Below, in pieces: positions 35,412 to 42,974 of a stretch of 64,000 nucleotides of DNA. Location of the stretch: contig JANYGI010000160.1 of NCBI GenBank assembly GCA_025362495.1, positions 22,031 through 86,030 on the forward strand, in the 5' to 3' direction. The stretch's first letter is position 1. Every line of letters starts with the position of its first letter. The notes beneath the pieces were generated by a model, which saw nothing but the letters and a program-made list of their open reading frames with translations, made no database searches and had not been told where the DNA came from. Source of the DNA: Byssovorax sp. Lineage in GTDB: Bacteria; Myxococcota_A; Polyangia; Polyangiales; Polyangiaceae. The translations under genes and the position numbers were made by a program.

Positions 35412-36860
35412 TCAGAAGCCGACGTCGGTCGGCTGTCCAGCCTTCGGAGGCTTTACTTTGACGGGGATCACCGGTTTGCCCGGCTGCCTGGGGAGCGGTG
35501 GCGTGGCGATCCCCGCCACGTGCGTGGATGGCGTGGTGGTGGCGGAAGCGGCGGCGCTCGGCAGCGGCTCCGCCGTGGCGACGGTGATAGTTGTCGCAGG
35601 CGCGGCGTCGACAGCGCCGCTGCTCGTCGGTGCTCCCGTGCCGCTCGAAGCCGCCTCGGGACCGCCGGGCGCCGCGATGCCTGGACTCCGCGGGAAGAAG
35701 AACCCAAGCACGCTCACCAGCGCGACCGCGGCGAGGCCAAGCGCGATGACGAGGCCAGCGCCGGACTTTTTCGGTACGCCAAGGGGCTGGAGCGACACGG
35801 GACCGGCGGAAACGGCGCCGGGATGAATCGCGCCAGAGCCGCCCGGGAATGCGGGTTGCGACGGTGCAGAAGGGCGCTGCGCATAGGCATTCTCGGGAAG
35901 CAGCACTGTCACGTTCGATGGCAGCGAGGCTCGCTGCGCGCCAGGTGCGCCGGCCATCACCGAGGCGATACCGGCCATCTTGGCCACGCTGTCGATCGTG
36001 ATCTGCGAGCGGCTCGGCGCATACGGCGCCAGCGCGAGGACGAACTCCGCAATCGACTGGTAGCGATGCCCGCGGTCGCGGGCGTAGGCCTTCTCGAGCG
36101 CTGCCGCGAGCCCTTCGGGCACATCGGGTCGTGCGGTGCGGATCGGCGTCGGCGTCCCGGTGAGGATCTCGGCGCAAAGTTGCGGCAGCGCGTCGGCGTA
36201 ATAGGGCTGCTTGCCAGCGAGCAGCTCGTAGAGCGCGATGCCGAGCGCGTAGATGTCAGTGCGGTGATCGACCCCGCGCGTCTGCTACATTTGCTCCGGC
36301 GACATGTAAAGCGCGGAGCCCATGGCGGCGGTGGTCTTCGTCAGGTTGTCGACCCCTGGCTCTGCCATCTTGGAGATGCCGAAATCGAGGACCTTGACGA
36401 TGAAGTTGCCGTTGGGTCGCTTGCTGACGAACAGGTTCGCGGGCTTGAGATCCCGATGAACGATTCCATAGCTGTGCGCCTCGGCGATCGCCTCGCAGCC
36501 CTGGATCAAGAAATCGATTGCGTCGTCGATAGGCAGGTTGCCACGGGTCTCCAGCACCTGTGAAAGGTCGGACCCATCCAGGTACTCCATGACCATGTAG
36601 GGAGCACCGGAGTCCAGCGTGCCGACGTCGGACACGCGCGCGACGTGCTCGCTCTTGATCTTCACCGCGGCGCGCGCCTCCCGGAGGAACCGCGTCGCGG
36701 CCTCGGGGTGATGGGCATACTCAGCGAGCAGGAATTTCAGCGCGACCCGCTCGTCGAGCGCGATGCGACGCGCCTCGACCACGACGCCCATCCCACCTTG
36801 CCCGATGATCTTCTCAACCCGGTACTTGCCTGCGAGGACGCTGCCCGGGAGGGTGGGATT
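35412..36860 (-). pseudogene. Ser/Thr protein kinase pseudogene, module copy 1
   Basis: All kinase motifs can be read in one frame: GKYRVEKIIGQGGMGVVVEA, VALKFL, YMVMEYLDGSDL, HRDLKPANLF, VLDFGISKM and YMSPEQM. Then TAG at 36285-36287 interrupts, and the same frame goes on as QTRGVDHRTDIYALGIALYE, a helical end, one transmembrane helix (GLVIALGLAAVALVSVLGFFF) and an Ala/Thr/Pro-rich tail. Upstream there is a TAA at 36861-36863 and no ATG or GTG before the glycine-rich loop, so the start is lost too. It occupies the kinase position of module copy 1. The sequence is otherwise intact, pointing to recent decay, or less likely to UAG read-through. Confidence 0.82.
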
Positions 36861-36965
36861 TTATGGATCGGTGCTGGGCGTAGGGTTGGTCACGGCGCTT
36901 TGTTCGTTCCCCGGCACCGATGCTCACATTGCGGTGCCGCCATGGCAAGCGTAGAGAAGATATGC

Positions 36966-37003
36966 ACAAAAAGCGAAGGGCGCCCAGGTGACCCTGGACG
37001 CCC
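36966..37003 (-). terminator. Rho-independent terminator after module copy 2 lipoprotein
   Basis: GGGCGTCCAGG and CCTGGGCGCCC (one mismatch) form an 11-bp stem around a 4-nt loop, followed on the minus strand by TTCGCTTTTTG. The equivalent site after copy 1 (32880-32910) has a weaker, partly decayed stem, showing that the duplication included the terminator. Confidence 0.75.
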
Positions 37004-37030
37004 TCGCGTTCTTGCTACGTCAGCCGGGCA

Positions 37031-38410
37031 CTACTGGCAAACGTTGAGAGTGCAGACGCCGCTGGTGCAGTCCGCGCTGATCTGGCAAGGCCCACCGGTG
37101 GTTGCCGCGGCGCAGTGGCTCATCGTGCAGATGCTGGTGTAGCAATCCGCGACGACGGTGCAGAACGCCGGCACGGAGCCCTTGTCGCACAGGCTGTTCG
37201 TGCAGCTCGTGCTCAAGCAGTCCGTGCCGCTCGAGCAAGTGCTGCCAGCGCCGACTGCCTTGCACACGCCGCCCGCGCAGCTGTTGCTCGTGCAATCGCC
37301 ATTGATGCCGCAACCGCCGCCCACTGCGCTCCTCGCGCAGATGCCGTTGTTGCAGATGTTCGTCGTGCAGTCGCCGTTGCCCGTGCACATGCCGCCGAAG
37401 TTGGCCGCCGTGCACGTGCCACCGATGCAGTTCTTGCTGGTGCAGTCGCTGCCCATCGCGCAGACGCCGCCGACGCCGCTGACGGCGCACTTGTTCGCGA
37501 CGCAGCTGTTGGTCGTGCAGTCGCCGTTGCCAGCGCAGGTCTGGTTGGCGCCGACCTTGGTACACACGTTGTTGATGCACGAGCTGCTGGTGCAGTCCGT
37601 GTTGCCGGTGCAGGCGGCGCCGACGGCGACGGCCTTGCACACGTTGCCGACGCAGCTCGCGCTGGTGCAGTCGGTGTTGCCCTTGCAGGCCTGGCCGACG
37701 GCGACAGCGACGCACTTGTTGGACGTGCACTTGTCGCTGGTGCAGTCCGCGTTGCCGGAGCAGGCTCCGGCGACCGCGCTCTGATCGCACTTCAGCGTCG
37801 TGCAGCTATCGCTGAGACAGTCGCCCTTGACGATGCAGGTCTTCGTCGCGCCGCACTTGCCGCACTTCGCGCCGCCGCAGTCGACGTCGGTCTCGCCGTT
37901 GGTCGCGTCGAGCACGGTGTTCGCGCAGAGCGCCGTGACGCACGCGTGCGCCGCGGTGTCGCAGTGGGGCTTGGACGCGTTGGTGCACTGCGTGTCGCTG
38001 GTGCACTCGACGCAGGCGCCGGCGTCGTCGCAGACGTTGCCGCCCACGGTGCAGGCAGTGTCCTTGGCCTCGGGCGCCGTCGCGCATGCGTTCGCCGTGC
38101 AGACCGGCTTGAGGCAGTCGCCGACGGTGTCCGGGCACGTCGCCGGATCGCACATCATCGCGCCGCCGGTCCCGCTGCCGCTCGAGGTCGACGTGCCGCC
38201 GCCGGTGCCCGTCGCCGCCGCGCCGCCCGTGCTGCCCGCCGCCGTCGTCGCGGCAGCGCCGCCGGTGCCCGCGCCGCCGCTGCCGCTGCTCGTCCCGGCG
38301 ATCGTGCTGCGATCCACCGAGGCGATGAGCTCGCAGCCCATCACGCCGGCGGACATGCCCGCAGCCGCGAGGACGGCTGCGGTCAAGATACTTCTCGTTC
38401 GCGTCATCAT
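37031..38410 (-). CDS. Lipoprotein with eleven 25-residue Cys repeats, module copy 2 (459 aa)
   Basis: The signal peptide ends at AGVMGC with lipidated Cys; ELIASVDRSTIAGTSSG then resembles the lipoprotein at 19882-20991 rather than copy 1. The Cys-rich head and eleven 25-residue repeats (C-x5-C-x4-C-x4-C, for example ACTGNTDCTSSSCINNVCT) are nearly those of copy 1. So copy 2 is a mosaic of two sources. The ATG at 38410 has GGAG 8 nt upstream, and the preceding TPR/PEGA gene ends 16 bp before it. A terminator follows the stop. It is probably held on the cell surface, with dense disulfides giving protease resistance. Confidence 0.8.
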   Translation of the reverse strand: MMTRTRSILTAAVLAAAGMSAGVMGCELIASVDRSTIAGTSSGSGGAGTGGAAATTAAGSTGGAAATGTGGGTSTSSGSGTGGAMMCDPATCPDTVGDCLKPVCTANACATAPEAKDTACTVGGNVCDDAGACVECTSDTQCTNASKPHCDTAAHACVTALCANTVLDATNGETDVDCGGAKCGKCGATKTCIVKGDCLSDSCTTLKCDQSAVAGACSGNADCTSDKCTSNKCVAVAVGQACKGNTDCTSASCVGNVCKAVAVGAACTGNTDCTSSSCINNVCTKVGANQTCAGNGDCTTNSCVANKCAVSGVGGVCAMGSDCTSKNCIGGTCTAANFGGMCTGNGDCTTNICNNGICARSAVGGGCGINGDCTSNSCAGGVCKAVGAGSTCSSGTDCLSTSCTNSLCDKGSVPAFCTVVADCYTSICTMSHCAAATTGGPCQISADCTSGVCTLNVCQ

Positions 38411-38426
38411 TCCAAGCTCCACTTGA

Positions 38427-39755
38427 TCAGAACGTCATGAACGCGGCAGCGCCGCCGCCCGTCGGGCCGGCATACGGCGCCACGAAGCCACGGGGCATCG
38501 ACGACTTCGCGTGCTTGTGCGGCGCGCCGGTCGTCGCGGCCTTCGTCTCGGCGGGCGAGTCGTTGCTGAGGAGAAGCACCGCGCCTGTCACGCCGAACGT
38601 CAGCGCCACGGCGAAGGACATGTCGGAGATGAGCGCGTTGCGATCCGTCTTGTCGGCGTTCGGGACCGTGGCGCCGCCGGGGGCGTTGAAGTCGCTCTTG
38701 GCGCCGAGCGCCGAGACGCCGAAGATCGTGCCGACGATCGCGCCCGCGCCGGCGAGGCCGAGCGTGACGTACGCGGGGACGTTGGAGCGCGGGGCCGGGG
38801 GCGGCGGCGGGGGCTTCGGCGGCTCGACCGCGACCGGGGGCGGCGGCGGGGGCGGCGGGGGAGGGGGCGGAGGCGGCGTCAGGTTGAGCGCCATCTTCAC
38901 GTCCTTCGTCTCGGCGAAGGACAGATCGATCTCGGACGACGTGGGGTCGTAGCCGTCGGCGGTCGCCGTGATCTTGTGGTGGCCGGGGGCCATCGCGAAC
39001 TCGCCGTTGAAGGCCATCGCCTGCACGGCGGGGGGCGTCGCGACGGGGGCCGCGCCAGGAGCGGCGCCGGGCGCGGGCGCGGGCGGCGTGAGCGCGGCGG
39101 CCGCCGGGGTGCCGGGCGGTGCGACCGGCGCGGCGACGGCGATGCCGGGCACGGGCGCCGCGGCGTCGATCGCGAACTTGAGGTTCGGCGGCGACGCGGG
39201 ATCCGTCGCGACGCGCACCTTGCCGGGCGTCTTCTTGAGCGCCTCGACGCGGGTCGTCGAGTCGGCGATCTGGTCCTTCATCTTCACCGCGTCGGGCGAG
39301 GAGCTGAGGAAGATCTGGTACGCCGCGACCGACTCCTGCACCTTGCCGAGCTTGTCGAGCGAGGCCGCGATCTTGTACTTCGTGAAGCCGATCGGGAGCG
39401 CGTCCTCGGCGACGCGGTAGTGCTCGAGGGCCTCGGCGTACTTGCCGTCCTTGAAGTCGGCCTCGCCCTCCTTGTAGTTCTTCTTGGCGAGATCCTTCTT
39501 CTGCTTGTCCGTGAGCGGCCTCGGCGCCGCCGGGGCCTTCGCCGTCACGCCGACCTTGGCCGTGACCGCGACCTTGGCCGTGGCCTTGGCCACGGGGGCG
39601 GCCGGCTTCGCGCCTGCCGCGGGCTTCGCGGGGGCCGCCGCGGGCTTCGCGGGGGCGCCCTTCGTTGCGGGCTTGCCCTGCGCCTGCGCCGGCAAGGCGC
39701 TCGTCAGTGCCAAAAGCCCAGTGAGAACCGCTGCTGTCGACGAAAGTGCTCGCAT
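38427..39755 (-). CDS. TPR/PEGA-like membrane protein with poly-Pro linker, module copy 2 (442 aa)
   Basis: A signal peptide (STAAVLTGLLALTSALPAQA) precedes a Lys/Ala/Pro linker, TPR-like helices (KKNYKEGEADFKDGKYAEALE), and a PEGA-like module (MAPGHHKITATADGYDPTSS). A run of 14 Pro follows, then two transmembrane segments (VTLGLAGAGAIVGTIFGVSAL and SFAVALTFGVTGAVLLL). This matches copy 1 domain for domain, with longer linkers. AGGAGG lies 9 nt before the ATG at 39755. It lies between the intact kinase and the Cys-repeat lipoprotein and may link them across the membrane; this is inference. Confidence 0.75.
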   Translation of the reverse strand: MRALSSTAAVLTGLLALTSALPAQAQGKPATKGAPAKPAAAPAKPAAGAKPAAPVAKATAKVAVTAKVGVTAKAPAAPRPLTDKQKKDLAKKNYKEGEADFKDGKYAEALEHYRVAEDALPIGFTKYKIAASLDKLGKVQESVAAYQIFLSSSPDAVKMKDQIADSTTRVEALKKTPGKVRVATDPASPPNLKFAIDAAAPVPGIAVAAPVAPPGTPAAAALTPPAPAPGAAPGAAPVATPPAVQAMAFNGEFAMAPGHHKITATADGYDPTSSEIDLSFAETKDVKMALNLTPPPPPPPPPPPPPPVAVEPPKPPPPPPAPRSNVPAYVTLGLAGAGAIVGTIFGVSALGAKSDFNAPGGATVPNADKTDRNALISDMSFAVALTFGVTGAVLLLSNDSPAETKAATTGAPHKHAKSSMPRGFVAPYAGPTGGGAAAFMTF

Positions 39756-39947
39756 AACCCGAAGCCTCCTCAGAACCGTTGTGCCCCTGATAAACCTCGG
39801 GGCGGCATCCATACAAGGACTTTGAAACGAAGCCGACGCCCCTCCGCCGCAGCGAAGCCCCCCCGAGCCGGGGCGAGGTTAGCGAAGAAGCGCGTTCGAC
39901 TCAAACACAAGTGCTGATGGCGAGACGCATCTGGCGGCCCGGGCGGC

Positions 39948-41564
39948 TCACCGAGGGGGCCTGGAGGCCGCTGGAGGGGTGCTCAGTGCACCCCGTTCTA
40001 CCCCGGAAAGATCGGCGATTTCCGCGATCGCGAGCCACGCATCGAGGGCCAGCGTCCGCAGCGCGCCGACCCGACCCTCCATGCGCGCATTTTCGTCGGC
40101 GAGGGCGGCGTCGAGCTGCTCGCCCCGTCGCGCCAGCTCATTTTCGAGCTCGTCGAGCTTCGCCGTCAGCACGGCGGCCTTCTCGCGGACCCGGTCTTCT
40201 TCCTGCTCGAGGGCGGCCTGCTCCCAGATCATCGCCTCGATCGCCGGGATCGGGTGCTCGCCCGACGATCGCTGCGCCTGCACGTCGTAGGTGCGCTCGG
40301 CGATCGTGCCCGCCCAGCCGAGGGACTTCGATCGTTCGCGCGCGAGCTCGTCGACGCGGCGACCGAGGCCGCCGCGGATCGCGCGCGCCTCTTGCTCCGA
40401 GGTCTCGAGCGCGGCGCTGTCACCCACCACGAGCGCGCCAATCTCTTCCACCATCGCCACGAGCCGGCGCGCCTCGACGAGCTTCATCGCCAGGCGCGGC
40501 GCGAGAGGATCGCGACCGCGCAGCGCCGTCTCGAGGCGGCCGAGGCTGGTCACGCAGATCTGCGCGAGCTGATGGAACGGCGCCGTCGTCAGGTGCGGCT
40601 CGGGCTGCGATCGGCGCGGCGTCGTCGGATCGCTGGGCGCCGGCGTCGCCTCGGCGCGCGCGCGCGGAGACGCCGGCTCGGAGCTCCGCGAGAGCGCGCG
40701 GGGGCGCTCGCTCGATCCCGGGCCGGACCACGCCGTCGCGCCTTCGCGCTCGAGCGCGCGCCGCAGCATCCCCTCGGCCTCGAAGCCGTCGCGCGGACGA
40801 TCCTCGGGGTTCACCGCCGTGAGCGTCGCGACCACGTCCTCGAAGTAGGGCGGCACGTCGTCGACGAGCGCGCCGAGCGGACCCGGCGGCAGCGCGTCGG
40901 GGCGCGGATCGTCGCCGTACGGGAGCACGCCCGCCGTCGCCTCGTAGAGCAGAGCGCCGAGCGAGAACAGATCGGTGCGCGCGTCGGTGTGCCCGCCGTA
41001 ACGGTACTCCGGCGCCGCGTACCCGAGCGCGCCGAGGTGCAGCAGCGCGCCTTCGCCCGGGCTGGCCTCGGGGATCTTCGCGCCGCCGAAATCGGTGAGC
41101 TTGATCCGCTCGTCCCCGTCGCGGCGCTGGACGACGAGGATGTTCGCGGGCCGCAGATCCCGGTGGATCACGCCCATCTCGTGCGCGCGCCCGAGCGCCG
41201 ACGCGATCTGGAGGCCGATGTTCGCCGCGCGTCGCCAGCCGATCGGGCCGCGCGCGAGGCTCTGCGTGAGCGGCTCGCCGGGCACGTACTCCATCACCAG
41301 GTACACAAAGCCGTCGGCCTCGCCGTAGTCGTTGATCTCGACGATCGACGGGTGGTTGATCCGGTTCACGGCGCGCGCCTCGCGCACGAAGCGATCGCGC
41401 GCGACGTGGCCGGACGCGAGCTCGGCGTGCACGATCTTGATCGCGCTGAGCCGCTCGATGAGCACGTGACGCGCGAGGTAGACCGACGCGAACCGGCCCG
41501 AGCCGAGCTGCGAGATCAGCCGGTAGCGGTGCGCGATGGTCCTGCCGAGCAGGGGATCCTTCAC
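39948..41564 (-). CDS. Ser/Thr protein kinase with coiled-coil C-terminus, module copy 2 (538 aa)
   Basis: An Hanks-type kinase: LGSGRFASVYLARH, catalytic Lys43 (AIKIV), VYLVMEYVPGEPL, catalytic loop HRDLRPANIL (with Arg where Lys is usual), TDFGGAK, and GYAAPEYRYGG for the activation segment end. A Pro/Ser-rich linker follows, then a long coiled coil (DELARERSKSLGWAG, QAALEQEEDRVREKAAVL) instead of a transmembrane helix. So it is cytoplasmic. The start is a GTG at 41564 with TATCCT 7 nt upstream. It follows the siroheme-dehydrogenase gene by 24 bp. It takes the kinase place of module copy 2. The substrates are unknown. Confidence 0.85.
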   Translation of the reverse strand: MKDPLLGRTIAHRYRLISQLGSGRFASVYLARHVLIERLSAIKIVHAELASGHVARDRFVREARAVNRINHPSIVEINDYGEADGFVYLVMEYVPGEPLTQSLARGPIGWRRAANIGLQIASALGRAHEMGVIHRDLRPANILVVQRRDGDERIKLTDFGGAKIPEASPGEGALLHLGALGYAAPEYRYGGHTDARTDLFSLGALLYEATAGVLPYGDDPRPDALPPGPLGALVDDVPPYFEDVVATLTAVNPEDRPRDGFEAEGMLRRALEREGATAWSGPGSSERPRALSRSSEPASPRARAEATPAPSDPTTPRRSQPEPHLTTAPFHQLAQICVTSLGRLETALRGRDPLAPRLAMKLVEARRLVAMVEEIGALVVGDSAALETSEQEARAIRGGLGRRVDELARERSKSLGWAGTIAERTYDVQAQRSSGEHPIPAIEAMIWEQAALEQEEDRVREKAAVLTAKLDELENELARRGEQLDAALADENARMEGRVGALRTLALDAWLAIAEIADLSGVERGALSTPPAASRPPR

Positions 41565-41571
41565 GACCGCG

Positions 41572-41577
41572 AGGATA
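41572..41577 (-). promoter_or_regulatory. -10-like box TATCCT, putative leaderless promoter
   Basis: TATCCT on the minus strand is followed by CGCGGTC (7 nt) and the GTG of the kinase. This suggests the kinase has its own start site besides any read-through from the upstream gene. Confidence 0.45.
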
Positions 41578-41588
41578 CATGGCCCGAG

Positions 41589-42206
41589 CTACGGATCGTC
41601 ACCGTGATCGAACCAGGCGGGAAATCGCAGCGTCCCGGCGAGGGCGAAGTCCTTCACGGCCTCGGCCATGCGGGACGCGCGCTCGCCCCGGGGCAGCGCC
41701 TCGCGCAGGGCGCGCAGCTTCGCCACGAAGAGCCCGAGCCGCGGATCGGCGAGCACCGCGCCGAGATCTTCGCGCAGCCGACGGGCCAGCCCCGGGCTCG
41801 CGCCGCCGGTGCTGATCGTGAGCTTGAGCCCCGACGCCTCGACGATCGCCGCGTTGATGAAGGTGCAGGCCTCGGGTCGATCGACGGTGCACAGCAGCCG
41901 GTTCTCGCGCAGCGCCCACGCGTGGAGCCGCAGCGCTTCGGCCTCGCCCTCGGGCGTCGTGAAGGGCGCCACGAAGACGATGAGCTTGCCCTCGAGATCG
42001 GCGTCGGTGAACGCGCGCCGGTGGAGCGTGACGATCCCCTCGCGCGCGCGCTCCTCCACTTCGGATCCAGGATCGCCCGCGGCGACGACGGTGACGCGCG
42101 CCCCCGCTTCGACGAGGCGATCGATCTTGGACACGACCTCGGCGCTCACGCCGACGACCAGCGCTTCGCGTCCGCGCACATCGAGCTCGATGGGTAGGTA
42201 CTGCAT
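41589..42206 (-). CDS. Precorrin-2 dehydrogenase / sirohydrochlorin ferrochelatase (SirC/CysG-N-like)
   Basis: A stand-alone CysG N-terminal/Met8-type protein (205 aa). It opens with QYLPIELDVRGREALVVGVSAEVVSKIDRLVEAGA, the NAD-binding Rossmann start, and has RENRLLCTVDRPEACTFINAAIVEASG and TISTGGASPGLARRLREDL, both hallmark motifs of the family. It oxidises precorrin-2 to sirohydrochlorin and may insert iron for siroheme, used by sulfite or nitrite reductase. The glycine motif is GVSAE rather than GGGxVA. No uroporphyrinogen methyltransferase is adjacent. The ATG at 42206 begins the conserved domain directly. Confidence 0.85.
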   Translation of the reverse strand: MQYLPIELDVRGREALVVGVSAEVVSKIDRLVEAGARVTVVAAGDPGSEVEERAREGIVTLHRRAFTDADLEGKLIVFVAPFTTPEGEAEALRLHAWALRENRLLCTVDRPEACTFINAAIVEASGLKLTISTGGASPGLARRLREDLGAVLADPRLGLFVAKLRALREALPRGERASRMAEAVKDFALAGTLRFPAWFDHGDDP

Positions 42207-42293
42207 ACCCCGGAAGGAATACTCCGTAGCGCGCGCGTTGTGGAGCGATGATCCGGCGATCATTGCAACGCGCACTGTCGGTCGTGGTGAGCG

Positions 42294-42974
42294 CTACGGG
42301 GCTGCTGTGGGCGGTGAGAACGCTTGCGTGCGGAACGCGAGCTTCTTGTCGGCGTCGCCGACCTTGGCGACGAAAAGCCCCACGAACGAGCCGAATAGTG
42401 AGTCGCCGGGGCCGATCGCCGATCCTCCCGCGGGGCGCGTGACCCACTTCTTGATCCGGTCGAGCATCTCCGGGCTCACCGGGTTCACCTCGACCAGGAC
42501 AGCGACGAAGTAGCGCTCGGCGTCGCTCATCAGCGCGCGCGCCGCGAGCGGGATCTTCTTCGCTTCGCCGCAGTTGCGCAGCACGCCCTCGACGTTGACG
42601 GCCACGGCGCTCGTCTGTCCGCCCGGCTGCGTGAGCTGGATGCGGAACACCTCGTCCCAGAGGTCGTACACGATGCGGCAGCTCTTCGCCGTCAGCGCGA
42701 TCGGATCGCCGCCCGCCTCCGGGAACACGTAGCCGCGCATCGTCAGCACCGTCGGGAGGCCGCTCTGCAGCTTGCGAGAGATCTCGGCGTCGACGACGTC
42801 ACGGAAGCTGACCGTGAGCGTGACCACGCGATCGTCGAGGGCGATCTGCGCGGTGCGCGCGGGCAGCGCCGCGGGCGTCTTCGGCGTGGCGTCGTCGTCG
42901 GCGCGAGCCCCCGACGGCGACGCGGTCGTGACGATCGCCAGCGCGAGGATCCGCGGCGCCCAGCGCTTGATCAA
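42294..42974 (-). CDS. DUF4390-like secreted protein (226 aa)
   Basis: A signal peptide (ILALAIVTTASPSGARA) is followed by a beta-rich domain: VTLTVSFRDVVDAEISRKLQSG, LTMRGYVF and IVYDLWDEVFRI. These resemble DUF4390, a family of unknown role often near envelope or regulatory genes. The start is a TTG at 42974 inside TTGA, a 4-bp overlap with the upstream BamA/TamA-like gene stop; no ATG or GTG lies nearer the signal peptide. The coupling indicates a joint envelope function. Confidence 0.65.
   Translation of the reverse strand: MIKRWAPRILALAIVTTASPSGARADDDATPKTPAALPARTAQIALDDRVVTLTVSFRDVVDAEISRKLQSGLPTVLTMRGYVFPEAGGDPIALTAKSCRIVYDLWDEVFRIQLTQPGGQTSAVAVNVEGVLRNCGEAKKIPLAARALMSDAERYFVAVLVEVNPVSPEMLDRIKKWVTRPAGGSAIGPGDSLFGSFVGLFVAKVGDADKKLAFRTQAFSPPTAAP

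Noticed and set aside
32936..38410. 75-bp DNA repeats as a mobile or regulatory array
   Set aside because: They encode the in-frame 25-residue Cys repeats of two real genes, so protein-level repetition explains them.
39948..41564. Kinase with Arg in HRDLRPAN as an inactive pseudokinase
   Set aside because: The catalytic Asp, Asn, VAIK-type Lys and DFG are all present, and Arg for Lys at this site is tolerated in active kinases.
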